A stretch of 64,000 nt of DNA from Cognatundibacterium jejuense (GTDB taxonomy: Bacteria; Pseudomonadota; Gammaproteobacteria; Burkholderiales; Burkholderiaceae_D). The translations under genes and the position numbers were made by a program. This document shows positions 30,139 to 39,032 of this stretch, one piece after another. The stretch spans positions 185,101 through 249,100 of the forward strand of contig NZ_JACOFV010000004.1 of assembly GCF_014284255.1 (NCBI RefSeq). Direction: 5' to 3'. The notes beneath the pieces are model-generated. The model did not search any database. It was not told the origin of the DNA and worked only from the letters and a program-made list of their open reading frames with translations. Numbering within the stretch: the first letter of the stretch is position 1; every line of letters begins with the position of its first letter.

Positions 30139-31126
30139 ACGAGTCTTCACCTTTTGAGCCGAGCATGATTTGACCTTCGTCTGCTAGTCTGCGCACGACC
30201 AGCAAAATTTGTTTCTGTTGAGCTTCTACCTCAGAGAGGCGAACGGGTCCTTTTGATTCCAAATCTTCACGCATCATCTCAGCTGCACGTTGCGACATGT
30301 TTTTGAAGATTTTTTCACGCATATCTTGATTGGCACCTTTGAGTGCAATAATCAGTGAATCTGACTGAACTTCGCGTAACAGAAGCTGGATGCCTTTATC
30401 GTCGATCTCTAAGATGTTATCGAAAACGAACATTTCATCCATGATCTTCTCAGCCATGTCGCCATCATATTTACGCAGATTGTCCATGACGGACGCTTCA
30501 TTTTCTCCGCTCATGAAGTTCAAAATTTCAGCGGCAGCGCGCACGCCACCGATAGATTTTTTCTTCAGACTTTCATTGCCAGTCAGTAATTTGGTCAGGA
30601 CGTCGTTAAGTTCCCGCAGAGCTGTTGGTTGAATGCCATCAAGGGTAGCGATACGTAGTACTACGTCATTGCGCAATCGTTCGGTGAAATTATTTAAAAT
30701 TTCGCAAGCTTGATCACTTTCCAGATGTACAAGAATGGTTGCCACGATTTGTGGATGTTCATTTTTGATCAGTTCAGCGACTGACGGTGAGTCCATCCAT
30801 TTTAAACTTTCAATCCCGCTCGCGTCTTTACCGCCAAGTATCCGGTTAAGCAAGGATGAGGCTTTATCGTCACCGAGTGCTTTGGTTAAGACATTTCGGA
30901 TGTACTCGTCTGAATCAAGTCCTACTGACGAGCTGATATCTGCTGCAGCTTTAAAGTCATCTAACACTTTAGAAATTCTTTCATGCGGAATAGCACCTAT
31001 CGTTGCCATTGCAGCACCAATTTTTTGTACTTCTCTAGGGCCAAGGAACTTCATTACTTCGGCTGCACCGTCTTCACCGAGTGCAAGTAAAAAAGTTGCT
31101 GCCTTCTGTACGCCTTCGTCACTCAT
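30131..31126 (-). CDS. fliG: Flagellar motor switch protein FliG
   Basis: 331 residues, normal length. N-terminal FliF-binding domain (AATFLLALGEDGAAEVMKFL), middle domain with EHPQIVATILVHLESDQA (EHPQ motif), and a C-terminal torque domain with the charged pattern LLREVQSDSLIIALKGAN and MREKIFKNMSQRAAEMMRED. FliG couples stator ion flow to rotation. It overlaps fliF by 8 bases and fliH by 8. Confidence 0.97.
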   Translation of the reverse strand: MSDEGVQKAATFLLALGEDGAAEVMKFLGPREVQKIGAAMATIGAIPHERISKVLDDFKAAADISSSVGLDSDEYIRNVLTKALGDDKASSLLNRILGGKDASGIESLKWMDSPSVAELIKNEHPQIVATILVHLESDQACEILNNFTERLRNDVVLRIATLDGIQPTALRELNDVLTKLLTGNESLKKKSIGGVRAAAEILNFMSGENEASVMDNLRKYDGDMAEKIMDEMFVFDNILEIDDKGIQLLLREVQSDSLIIALKGANQDMREKIFKNMSQRAAEMMREDLESKGPVRLSEVEAQQKQILLVVRRLADEGQIMLGSKGEDSYV

Positions 31127-32828
31127 TATTTACCCATGTCTTGATTACATTAGCCACAATTCTAGGATCATCTTTTGCAAGTGTTCGGGCCATCTCTAAA
31201 TTCATTTCGTAACTTTGTGATTGTTTCACAGCCTGCATTGCCTCTTCGCTTGAAAGATTAACTACTGTAGCACCCCCATCTTCCTCAGCAGCTTTTTCTT
31301 CAGCCTCAATCCGTTCTTTTTCGGCTTGCTCTTGCTTCTCTTTTTCCGCCTCTTGATCTTTACCCATGATCTTATACAAGATGGGTTTTAGATAACCAAA
31401 GAACAGGTAAGCAAGAACGGCGGCGACTAAGGCATATTTCCCCAGTTCCTTTGCCAGCGCGATATTGTCCGGTTGTTTCCATAGCGGTACTTCCAATATA
31501 GTTTCTTTCTCGGGTCCAGCAAAGGGGCTGTTTACAACGTTGAGTGTATCTCCGCGTTCTTTATTGAAGCCCATTGCTTCTTTGGCGAGGTTTGTAATTT
31601 CATTTTTCTCAACGTCTGTTAGTGCGCGGGTCGTCACTTTGCCGGATTTATCGGTTTCCGTTTTATAGTTGAGCACAATGGCCACCGAGATGCGTTTTAC
31701 GCCCCCCATGTTTTGTTGTGTGTATCGAACTGTTTTATCAACTTCGTAATTGATCGTTGCATCTTTCTGCAAGAGCGCAGCATTAGATGCCGCGGAAGCG
31801 GTAGCATTTTGTCCGGTGCCTACGATTGGTGCAGTTGCTGGAGCGGGCGGTTGATTGGATAGCGCGCCCGGGATGCCAGAGGGATTGTTGTTCTTATTGT
31901 AGCTTTCACTTGTTTGCTGACTGCGTATCGTCGATGCTTCCGGTGGGGAATTAGGGCGATAGCTTTCAGCAGCCTGTTCGCTTCTGGAAAAATCAATGTC
32001 CGCAGTTGCTTCTGCGCGAACATTACTTTTACCTACGATAGGTGTAATGATGGACTCAACACGTTTGACGATATTGTCCTGAAAGTCTTGAACATACTTG
32101 ATTTGTGCCGGATCTAAATTGTTGCTGCCAGATTGCTTGTTTGGGTCTGATAATAAATTGCCGTTTTGATCGACTATAGAGACGTTTTTAATTGATAGTT
32201 CAGGCACGCTGCTGGCGACCAAATGCAGAATGGCGTTAACTTGCGCCTGATCTAAAATTCGTCCTGGATAAAGATTAAGAAGTACAGATGCTGTTGGGTT
32301 CTGTTGATCTCGAACAAAAACGTTTGGCTTGGGTATTGCTAAGTGGACTCGTGCAGCTTGTACTGAGGACACAGATTGAATTGTCTTTGCCAATTCTCCT
32401 TCAAGAGCGCGTTGGAAATTTACCTGCTCCAGGAATTGAGAAACGCCGAGTTTTTGATTTTCCATCAACTCAAACCCAACATTGCCCCCTTTGGGTAATC
32501 CTTGTGTTGCTAATTTAAGCCTTGCATCATGAACTTGATTGGCGGGCACTAAAATTGCCGTGCCAGAATCAGAGTACTTGTAGGGCACATTCATTTGTTG
32601 AAGAGACGCGACAATAGCGCCTCCGTCTTTGTCATTGAAATTGGAAAATAAGACACGATAATCAGGTTGCTGACTCCATAACCAAATTCCTACCATGATC
32701 GCCAATATTAATGCCGCACCAGCAGAGAGGAGGGCAGTGCGAACCCCAGGTGTCTGCGGTAGGCCAAGAAAACGTGGCAATTCCACAGCGGGGGTTGTGT
32801 CCAAGATGGTGTTTTCAGCTGTTGCCAT
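31119..32828 (-). CDS. fliF: Flagellar MS-ring protein FliF
   Basis: 569 residues. Transmembrane helices at about 31-51 (LLSAGAALILAIMVGIWLW) and about 455-475 (YALVAAVLAYLFFGYL) flank a large periplasmic part with ring-building motifs (SDSGTAILVPANQVHDARLK, FLEQVNFQRALEGEL, ARVHLAIPKPNVFVRDQ). The C-terminal tail (AMQAVKQSQSYEMNLEMART) binds FliG. It is the first gene of the minus-strand fliFGHIJK operon and is divergent from fliE across a 206-base regulatory gap. Confidence 0.96.
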   Translation of the reverse strand: MATAENTILDTTPAVELPRFLGLPQTPGVRTALLSAGAALILAIMVGIWLWSQQPDYRVLFSNFNDKDGGAIVASLQQMNVPYKYSDSGTAILVPANQVHDARLKLATQGLPKGGNVGFELMENQKLGVSQFLEQVNFQRALEGELAKTIQSVSSVQAARVHLAIPKPNVFVRDQQNPTASVLLNLYPGRILDQAQVNAILHLVASSVPELSIKNVSIVDQNGNLLSDPNKQSGSNNLDPAQIKYVQDFQDNIVKRVESIITPIVGKSNVRAEATADIDFSRSEQAAESYRPNSPPEASTIRSQQTSESYNKNNNPSGIPGALSNQPPAPATAPIVGTGQNATASAASNAALLQKDATINYEVDKTVRYTQQNMGGVKRISVAIVLNYKTETDKSGKVTTRALTDVEKNEITNLAKEAMGFNKERGDTLNVVNSPFAGPEKETILEVPLWKQPDNIALAKELGKYALVAAVLAYLFFGYLKPILYKIMGKDQEAEKEKQEQAEKERIEAEEKAAEEDGGATVVNLSSEEAMQAVKQSQSYEMNLEMARTLAKDDPRIVANVIKTWVNNE

Positions 32829-32936
32829 AAATCACCTTATCAATTTTGGGAGTGTGAAGATGTCGTTGCATATACCTAAGCCAATGTGGTTTTTTCCTTG
32901 TTGTTTATTTTGGACCTGTTTTGCAATTTCAATCTT

Positions 32937-32958
32937 CCGATAAAAGCCCGTTTATCGG
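32937..32958. promoter_or_regulatory. Inverted repeat in the divergent fliF/fliE promoter region
   Basis: CCGATAAA (32937-32944) and TTTATCGG (32951-32958) are perfect arms with a 6-base spacer, placed between the fliF and fliE starts. The minus strand reads GCCGATAA at the right arm, the sigma-28 -10 octamer, but no TAAA element sits at the usual 15-base distance. It may be an operator for a flagellar regulator acting on both genes. Confidence 0.45.
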
Positions 32959-33034
32959 CTCTTATTGGGCAAATGCACATTGCCGTCAATGGTAATGTAA
33001 TGCTTGTGATAATTTTAGGTTGGTAGGAGGATAT

Positions 33035-33391
33035 ATGGGTATTGCAGGCATAGACCGCAGTCAGATAGATGCGATGGTTGCACAATTGAAAACAGTTGCT
33101 GCAAAAATGGAGCAAAGTTCGGGTGTCGCACCCCATGTCATGGGCGCGGAGTCACCGAATACTTCAAAGTTGAATTTTGCTGACGCACTAAAAGCGTCGT
33201 TGGATCACGTTAATAAAGTGCAAACTGACTCACAAAAACTGGGGGAGCAATTTGCACTCGGTGATGATAAGGTGAGTCTGGCCGACGTGATGATATCTAT
33301 GCAGAAGGCCAGTATTTCATTTCAAACGACTGTTCAGGCACGAAATAAGCTAGTGACTGCCTATAACGACATCATGAACATGCAAGTTTAA
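33035..33391 (+). CDS. fliE: Flagellar hook-basal body complex protein FliE
   Basis: 118 residues from ATG 33035, with AGGAGG at 33025-33030; a TTG at 33020 is not needed. FliE is the adaptor between the MS ring/export gate and the proximal rod. The C-terminal block is diagnostic: FADALKASLDHVNKVQTDSQ, SLADVMISMQKASISFQTTV and RNKLVTAYNDIMNMQV. It is the only plus-strand gene in the flagellar region, divergent from fliF and convergent on ycgR with a 21-base gap. Confidence 0.95.
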   Translation: MGIAGIDRSQIDAMVAQLKTVAAKMEQSSGVAPHVMGAESPNTSKLNFADALKASLDHVNKVQTDSQKLGEQFALGDDKVSLADVMISMQKASISFQTTVQARNKLVTAYNDIMNMQV

Positions 33392-33412
33392 TTTTGATGT
33401 TCAAGTAGCGAA

Positions 33413-34171
33413 TTAGCCTATGCCAGTCATTTTGGCATTACGTTCTCTTTCTAACTTCATAATATATCTTTGAATGTTAGAGAGAACTGAATTAGATAAG
33501 TTAATAAATTGACATCCAATCCGACGATTGGATTTTCCATTTAACAGAACCAATTCTTGATGATTTCTAATTTGCAAAGTAATGTCTACCAAGCCGACAG
33601 TAGGAAGATCTAATTTGCAATGCTCGAATGTTTTTCCAGCAGAGCAATCGAGTACTTTTTTCTCATCAAGTATTGCAACTCCACCGCAGCTAATGTCGAC
33701 CAGGCTAAATTTGATGATTTCTAGTTTTCCATCAATATCTACTGGCATGCTCACCTTGATCGGAGTCGATAAAGGTGTATTGATTCTATAGTATTCACGG
33801 CGCTGTAACCTGATCAGGTTTGGTGGAATCGCAAATTGCAAAGCAGGGCGATTTTCAAAATCGATCAGTTCTAAGTTCGCACTAGAAAATTGGATGCCAA
33901 TTTTATCCAATAAACCTTCGAACGAAACGCGTGGCGCTTCGACGATTCTTTGATTAGCAAGTTTTCCCGGCGCACTATCGACGATCATCAGATTGTTTTC
34001 TTCATCGATATCCAAAATGGACGTAATAAAAACTTCACTACCACTATGGATTAGCATACTGATAAGTTGATTGCTATCACGCAGCCCCTTGAGTAAAGAG
34101 ATAATTTCTCTTCGGGAATCTACCTGATAAGGACTTTGGTTTTCGGTCCCCAGTGTTGGTGAAATTTGCAT
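33413..34171 (-). CDS. ycgR: Flagellar brake protein YcgR (PilZ domain, c-di-GMP effector)
   Basis: 252 residues. N-terminal YcgR domain (about 20-120) and C-terminal PilZ domain (about 122-240). The c-di-GMP-binding residues are present: QRREYYRI (RxxxR motif, about 124-131) and DISCGG (DxSxxG, about 159-164). YcgR binds c-di-GMP and slows the motor at FliG/MotA. It is last in the minus-strand group fliC-flaG-fliD-fliS-fliT-fliK2-fhlB, 12 bases after its neighbour. A diguanylate cyclase is encoded on the other side of fliC. Confidence 0.9.
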   Translation of the reverse strand: MQISPTLGTENQSPYQVDSRREIISLLKGLRDSNQLISMLIHSGSEVFITSILDIDEENNLMIVDSAPGKLANQRIVEAPRVSFEGLLDKIGIQFSSANLELIDFENRPALQFAIPPNLIRLQRREYYRINTPLSTPIKVSMPVDIDGKLEIIKFSLVDISCGGVAILDEKKVLDCSAGKTFEHCKLDLPTVGLVDITLQIRNHQELVLLNGKSNRRIGCQFINLSNSVLSNIQRYIMKLERERNAKMTGIG

Positions 34172-34183
34172 AATTCAGCTTAA

Positions 34184-34534
34184 TTATTTTTCGTCAAAGT
34201 TTGTTGGTACGAATGAAATGCTGGGAGGTAAGTCTGTTTTATTTGCCCCAATATTGTCTTCTGATTTTTCTTTGTCAATATGGTAAAGCCAAGCAAGAAG
34301 TTCTGCAACCACACGGTAGAGCGTGGGTGGAATATCTTTGTCTAAATCGACCTTCATTAGTAATGATACCAACTCTTTTGACTCATGAACATGAATACCG
34401 CATTCTTTTGCTTTGGCGATAATAGTTTCTGCAACCAAACCTTTGCCTTTGGCAACTACTTTTGGGGCGCTGGCGCCGGTTTCATAGGCAATGGCAACGG
34501 CATTTTTATTTGCGGTGTTATTCGTCGTTGTCAT
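34184..34534 (-). CDS. FlhB cytoplasmic-domain homologue (FhlB/FlhB2-like)
   Basis: 116 residues resembling the cytoplasmic C-terminal domain of FlhB without its membrane part: AVAIAYETGASAPKVVAKG, LVAETIIAKAKECGIHVHES and IPPTLYRVVAELLAWLYHID. The NPTH autocleavage motif of true FlhB is absent. Such small proteins occur next to FliK-like genes in many beta- and gammaproteobacteria; their exact role is unsettled. Its first 17 bases overlap the end of the second fliK-like gene, which suggests coupled production. Confidence 0.85.
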   Translation of the reverse strand: MTTTNNTANKNAVAIAYETGASAPKVVAKGKGLVAETIIAKAKECGIHVHESKELVSLLMKVDLDKDIPPTLYRVVAELLAWLYHIDKEKSEDNIGANKTDLPPSISFVPTNFDEK

Positions 34535-35615
34535 GGTATTTGACCGTAAAGCTATCTAATGTTGTGCCGATTGCGTTCATACTGATTGCAAATTCAGGGG
34601 CGTGTGCCCTCAGCGCTTTTTCTGTTGCTTCTAAGTCAGTATCAATTGTTACGCTTAGATGATTGCCGGATAACTGAATTTTTGTTGCCACAGCCCCAAG
34701 TGACGGCAGCGTAAAGCGCACTTCACTTTGCCAATATGTTTCATTGTTGTCTTTGGGTTGGTTTGGTTTTTTTTGAGGGTTGTCGCGTCGGATTTCAAAT
34801 TCTATCTTTTGTCCGGCAATGAGTTCACCCTGCCAGCGCAGACTATTGTTTTCCAGTGTGTGAAACTGCTGTTGAATAATTTGCGTTAGTTCTTTGTAGG
34901 GGCTATTTTCGCCAGTTTTTAAACCTGCATAGCTATTATCAAGTGTAGGAAGTTGTGATTGAGGTTCCAATGACAAGTCGACAATTGTTTTTTTTCCTTC
35001 GACCCAGTCGGCTAAGTGCGATTCATAAAACACACCACTGGTTGAAATCTCTTTATGTAATAACGTACTCACTTTTTGTGTATCTTGAAGCTCAGTGAGT
35101 TCGGTTAGCATTGGCTTGGAGGTGCTTGCATGTAAGCTTTGTCGGTTTTCGCTGGGTCTCAGCAGGATGTCGATGAGCTTGCTGAAGTTGCTCAATACAG
35201 TAACGCTACTTTGTTGGCTGCCTAAGTTTGGATTGTTGTTTGTGCCTGCTTGCTGGTACTGAGCCGCTTTTATTTCGCTGGCGGCGTTCGTCAGAGATTT
35301 TCCAGTTGTCAGGGTTGACGTTTCGGTGGCTTTGCCTGCTTCCTCTGGAATACTAGAGGGATTAATTCGAATGTCGACGATGTCACCGATCTGACTTTCT
35401 TTTTGCAAAGAGATGTTTGCGACTACTTTTCCAATTTGAACCTGATAACTTCCATCAGCTAGTTTAGCCAGAACTTGTCCTTTGACATCTTTGGCGTCAC
35501 CTGGCTCGCCCAGATTTAAAAGTAGTTGCTGCTTTGCTGATTTTGCTAGCGTGGTTAGGGAACTCGCCTCAATAGTTCCGATGAGGTTATTAGTGCTATC
35601 AAGGCGGTTCGACAT
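34518..35615 (-). CDS. Second FliK-like hook-length control protein (C-terminal Flg_hook domain)
   Basis: 365 residues. An N-terminal region contains a small beta domain (KGQVLAKLADGSYQVQIGKV, about 45-64), then a variable linker. A C-terminal domain (about 270-355, with EVRFTLPSLGAVATKIQLSG, LSVTIDTDLEATEKALRAHA) resembles the FliK Flg_hook fold. It is unlike the main FliK at 26143 in composition, lacking the Ser/Asn-rich ruler. Position between fliT and the FlhB-like gene supports a role in the flagellar export switch. Function beyond that is inference. Confidence 0.78.
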   Translation of the reverse strand: MSNRLDSTNNLIGTIEASSLTTLAKSAKQQLLLNLGEPGDAKDVKGQVLAKLADGSYQVQIGKVVANISLQKESQIGDIVDIRINPSSIPEEAGKATETSTLTTGKSLTNAASEIKAAQYQQAGTNNNPNLGSQQSSVTVLSNFSKLIDILLRPSENRQSLHASTSKPMLTELTELQDTQKVSTLLHKEISTSGVFYESHLADWVEGKKTIVDLSLEPQSQLPTLDNSYAGLKTGENSPYKELTQIIQQQFHTLENNSLRWQGELIAGQKIEFEIRRDNPQKKPNQPKDNNETYWQSEVRFTLPSLGAVATKIQLSGNHLSVTIDTDLEATEKALRAHAPEFAISMNAIGTTLDSFTVKYHDNDE

Positions 35616-35618
35616 GTT

Positions 35619-35954
35619 TTAGAAGGTTTTTGCGGCTCCGTAAGCCTGGTTCAGCTTACGCGATGTACTGTTGCTTTTAATAAGATCCGCTAACTCAGCC
35701 ATCCAGGGTTCCGTGATGTCGCGAATTTCTTTATCATCCGCCAGAATTTTTTTAATCATGCGAATTTTTTGCTCTCTCAATTCTGGTGTGAGAGGAACAG
35801 GTATTTCATTTTTTTGAATGATCGCAACGGTCGAGCTGCAATTGGATTCCAATTGGCAAAGTAGCTCCCAATCTCGCTCACGCGCCGCACGCAGCATCTG
35901 ATCGGTAATGACTGCCACATTTTCATATAAAGAGATAAGTTCTATGCTTTCCAT
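35619..35954 (-). CDS. fliT: Flagellar chaperone FliT
   Basis: 111 residues, helical, with ISLYENVAVITDQMLRAARE and the ERDWELLCQLES motif typical of FliT. In enterobacteria, FliT chaperones the cap protein FliD and restrains FlhDC. It lies 6 bases after fliS and 3 before the fliK-like gene. The family is weakly conserved, so position counts strongly. Confidence 0.82.
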   Translation of the reverse strand: MESIELISLYENVAVITDQMLRAARERDWELLCQLESNCSSTVAIIQKNEIPVPLTPELREQKIRMIKKILADDKEIRDITEPWMAELADLIKSNSTSRKLNQAYGAAKTF

Positions 35955-35960
35955 GCTGAA

Positions 35961-36434
35961 TCAGGCCTCAAATGCGTGGGTTTGTTTTGATTGTAATGGG
36001 TCGATATTCATTGCTTGTGGAGGTGTAGCTTGTACTTGAGCTGCTGGATTGATTGCCTCCCAGGTCGTTTTTAAATCGCGTAACAAGCTTTGAACTTCTA
36101 GCATTTTTTCTTCTTTGTTTCCTGCGTTCGCCAAGAGCAATTCGCGGCTCATGTATTCATAAAGTGCATCAAGATTAAGCGCAATTTCTCCACCTGCATC
36201 CTTATCCAGGCTGGCTCTCAATCCATTGTCAATAATAGATATGGCGTGCGAAATGGATTTGCCTTTTTTTGCGATTTCATTGTTTTTCATTTGCTGAATC
36301 GCATTGCCAATCGCAATGATTGCGCCGTCGAACAGCATAACAATTAGCTTGTGCGGATCGGCCGCCATTACACCGGTTTCCTCACTAATTTTGGTGTACG
36401 CATTTGCGCCGTATAATTTCGATGAGCCAAACAT
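35961..36434 (-). CDS. fliS: Flagellin chaperone FliS
   Basis: 157 residues from ATG 36434 (MFGSSKLYGANAYTKI); the open frame upstream overlaps fliD only marginally. Diagnostic: YTKISEETGVMAADPHKLIV and MLFDGAIIAIGNAIQQM, then LNLDALYEYMSRELLLAN. It binds the C-terminus of flagellin and prevents premature polymerisation. It follows fliD by 26 bases. The C-terminal 20 residues, rich in Gln/Ala/Pro, exceed the enterobacterial form. Confidence 0.93.
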   Translation of the reverse strand: MFGSSKLYGANAYTKISEETGVMAADPHKLIVMLFDGAIIAIGNAIQQMKNNEIAKKGKSISHAISIIDNGLRASLDKDAGGEIALNLDALYEYMSRELLLANAGNKEEKMLEVQSLLRDLKTTWEAINPAAQVQATPPQAMNIDPLQSKQTHAFEA

Positions 36435-36460
36435 ACTTAGTCCTTTACGATTGACTAAAA

Positions 36461-38476
36461 TCATTTATTGGTAGAGCCATTAAGGATGCCAATTTGTGAC
36501 GTTAAAAAACTTGATCTGGACTGAAGGCTGGCAACTAAAGTATCAAGTGCACTATACTGCGCTTGATACGCGGCCTGTTTTACTGTTAGTTGGGCGTTCA
36601 GCGTATCAGTCTGTTTTTTTAAATCTTTTAGCGTATTGTTAAATCCTGAGATTGCGTTGGGAATTAATCCACCTGTACCGATAACGCTATTAACGACGCT
36701 ATTTAGTTTGTAAGCAAAGCCTTGGGAGAAATATACCGTTCCACGGGATCCGGTGGCGCCGCCATTTACAATCACCTGCAAACCGTCTGACGCAGAGCCA
36801 CTTGCACCAGTAAGAATTTGACCGTTACCTGTCGCAACTATGCCATTGAGTGTGCCAGCAACATCTTTACCCGCGAAGCCTGCAAATGCTGTACCAGTTA
36901 ATGCTGAAATATTGGTGCCAGTTCCGTTTGCGAGACTAATAACGGATTTGCTGCCATAGCTACCGGAACTTAAGTTGAGATAACCATTACTATCAATCGA
37001 TGCGACTACTGATAATCCACCCGCTGATAGAGTAGATGTGCCATTTATCGAAGACTGTACCAGTGACGCTAGTTGTGTCGCATTATAAGTGCCGGCGGGC
37101 AGGTTCACAGACGCGGAAACACCATCCAAGTTAACATTAATCGCAGTGTTTGCTGCAATTGTGGTCGTCGTGCTATTTAGATTTAGATTGCCGACTAACG
37201 AACCCTGGGTAGCAATTTGCGTTATATTTAATGCATAATTGCCGGCCTTGGTATTTGCTGTTGAACCTACTTGTCTCGTAAGACTGTCGGTCGATTGACC
37301 TACTGCTGCAAACAAACCACCGACATCGGTAAAGTTATTTGTCAAAGCGGTCTGTAGTTTGCCGGCATCCGCGGCGAGAGACCCATCTTTTTGAAACGTA
37401 ATACCGATTTGTGCAAGGTAGGTAAAATTACCACCAAGCCCGGTGACTGCATTACTAAGGGTGCTGCGGAGTTGGTTCTGTACCGTAGCTACTGTTGGAT
37501 CGCCTAATAGAGCACCCGCAGCCTTGGTAGTTGTGTTATACGACGTGAGCTGTGCAATGGTGCTGTTAATATTGTTATAGGCCGTAACGAAAGAATTTAC
37601 GGCAGTGGTTACTGCAGTAGTGTTTGCCGCAATACTAACGGACGTGGTACCAACCTTACCTAATTTTAAGGTTACACCTTGGATGGAAGAGCTCACGCTA
37701 TTTGTGTTGCTGGAAACCGCAATTCCGTTAATGGTTAGATTTGCACTTTGACCAGCATTAATCTCTTTGAAATTCTGTGTGCCAGATGGGTCGTTAGAAA
37801 GCAATCCCTGAAGGGCAGTATCACCACTGACACTAATTTTCATGCTTGAGGTCGCACCTGTGCTGTTTGAGGCGAAAACAAGGTGGTAAGGTGTTGCACT
37901 TCCATCGCCGATAATAGATGCCTTGACGCCTATGTTCGCATTGTTAATGGTATCGCGAATACCTTGCAGAGAATTATTACTACTATTGATTGTAATTGAA
38001 CCTGTTGATTGAGTTGCATCTTGGGTGAACGTAGCGCCTGTATACACCCCATTGCTCGAAGTTCCACCGCTGATGGTACCGAACTGAAAAGTGACAGTAG
38101 TACTTTGACCAGTGCCTATTGTGTTGGTTGTGGACGTTTGGCCTGCGCTGGAGATTGATTGTCCTTGTGCTAGCTGAGTCACATTCACATTGTAGGTGCC
38201 GGCAGTTGCTACACTGGATGTCGAAGCACTGACAATCGCGTTATCACCAGAGGTGGCAGTTAGGTTGCTAAAAGTTGCAGGGTTGCTTAAGGTCGTTAAG
38301 GAACTTTGAAAGGCACTGATTACACCACTGAGTGCGCCGTAGGCGGTTACATCAGAATTGTAACTGGCTTGCTTTTGTTGGATTGCAGTCAGAGGTTGAC
38401 TCTCAATAGCCATTAATTTACTAATAATGCTATCCAGAGGCAATCCTGAAGCGACGCCGATTGAAGATACGGACAC
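36461..38476 (-). CDS. fliD: Flagellar cap protein FliD, enlarged form
   Basis: 671 residues from a GTG start (AGGAG 7 bases upstream), well above the usual 450-480. The N-terminus SSIGVASGLPLDSIISKLM and the C-terminal coiled coil with LKDLKKQTDTLNAQLTVKQA are standard. TAGTYNVNVTQLAQGQ (about 91-106) is echoed by KAGNYALNITQIATQGS (about 410-426), and the segment between about 405 and 585 looks like an extra, partly duplicated surface domain. A flagellin IN-like motif (ANLTINGIAV) is near 246-255. FliD caps the growing filament. The terminal helices are intact, so it should be functional. Confidence 0.9.
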   Translation of the reverse strand: MSVSSIGVASGLPLDSIISKLMAIESQPLTAIQQKQASYNSDVTAYGALSGVISAFQSSLTTLSNPATFSNLTATSGDNAIVSASTSSVATAGTYNVNVTQLAQGQSISSAGQTSTTNTIGTGQSTTVTFQFGTISGGTSSNGVYTGATFTQDATQSTGSITINSSNNSLQGIRDTINNANIGVKASIIGDGSATPYHLVFASNSTGATSSMKISVSGDTALQGLLSNDPSGTQNFKEINAGQSANLTINGIAVSSNTNSVSSSIQGVTLKLGKVGTTSVSIAANTTAVTTAVNSFVTAYNNINSTIAQLTSYNTTTKAAGALLGDPTVATVQNQLRSTLSNAVTGLGGNFTYLAQIGITFQKDGSLAADAGKLQTALTNNFTDVGGLFAAVGQSTDSLTRQVGSTANTKAGNYALNITQIATQGSLVGNLNLNSTTTTIAANTAINVNLDGVSASVNLPAGTYNATQLASLVQSSINGTSTLSAGGLSVVASIDSNGYLNLSSGSYGSKSVISLANGTGTNISALTGTAFAGFAGKDVAGTLNGIVATGNGQILTGASGSASDGLQVIVNGGATGSRGTVYFSQGFAYKLNSVVNSVIGTGGLIPNAISGFNNTLKDLKKQTDTLNAQLTVKQAAYQAQYSALDTLVASLQSRSSFLTSQIGILNGSTNK

Positions 38477-38627
38477 AATAGTTCTCCTTTGCTAGCCCTT
38501 ACTGTATCAAATCTGGCGGGGTTCCAATTTGTATGACAGAGGGGTATTTCCCCGCTATATTTAAAAATAAGCCTTAAAACTTATGTACATTCCTATAAAC
38601 ATCGGTCTCGTTCTACTTTAGCTTACT

Positions 38628-39011
38628 TCAGGCTTCCTGCTTAATAAGCAATCCCTGTAATTTATCCAAAGATTGAGAAATTTCAAGTGCTTGTTCCGTT
38701 GGAATCTGGCGCAGTACTTTATTGGTGCTTTGATCGACGATTTTTACCACCACGCGCTTGCTACTTTGGTCGACACTAAAACGTACATCTTGCCCGCGAT
38801 CTTGTAGGGTTTTATTGATATCGCCAATTGCTTTATTTAATTGGCTTGGGTCAGTCGGCTTTTTTGTCTCAGTTTCCGATGTTACTGCAGGCGCTGAACT
38901 CTGAGCTGTATTTGTATTACTGACAGGTGAGGCTGTGCCTGGCGTGGCAGTATTTTTATCGACGGCGATCAATCCGGGAGGCGTTGCGCTTCCTATAGAA
39001 GGTATGTCCAT
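38628..39011 (-). CDS. flaG: FlaG family protein
   Basis: 127 residues from ATG 39011 (GAAGGA upstream with good spacing). A Thr/Ser/Ala/Pro-rich N-terminal half is followed by the FlaG domain (about 60-125): INKTLQDRGQDVRFSVDQSS, VVVKIVDQSTNKVLRQIPTE and LEISQSLDKLQGLLI. FlaG proteins influence filament length, by an unresolved mechanism. It lies between fliC and fliD with a hairpin upstream and a 151-base gap downstream that may hold the fliD promoter. Confidence 0.9.
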   Translation of the reverse strand: MDIPSIGSATPPGLIAVDKNTATPGTASPVSNTNTAQSSAPAVTSETETKKPTDPSQLNKAIGDINKTLQDRGQDVRFSVDQSSKRVVVKIVDQSTNKVLRQIPTEQALEISQSLDKLQGLLIKQEA

Positions 39012-39032
39012 GATCTTGTCCTTCAATGTAAT

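Noticed and set aside
32937..32958. FlhDC box between fliF and fliE
   Set aside because: The inverted repeat is real, but its arms do not fit the enterobacterial FlhDC consensus well enough to name the regulator.
38477..38627. Sigma-28 promoter for fliD
   Set aside because: CTAAAG and CCGATG are both present on the minus strand, but only 10-11 bases apart instead of 15.
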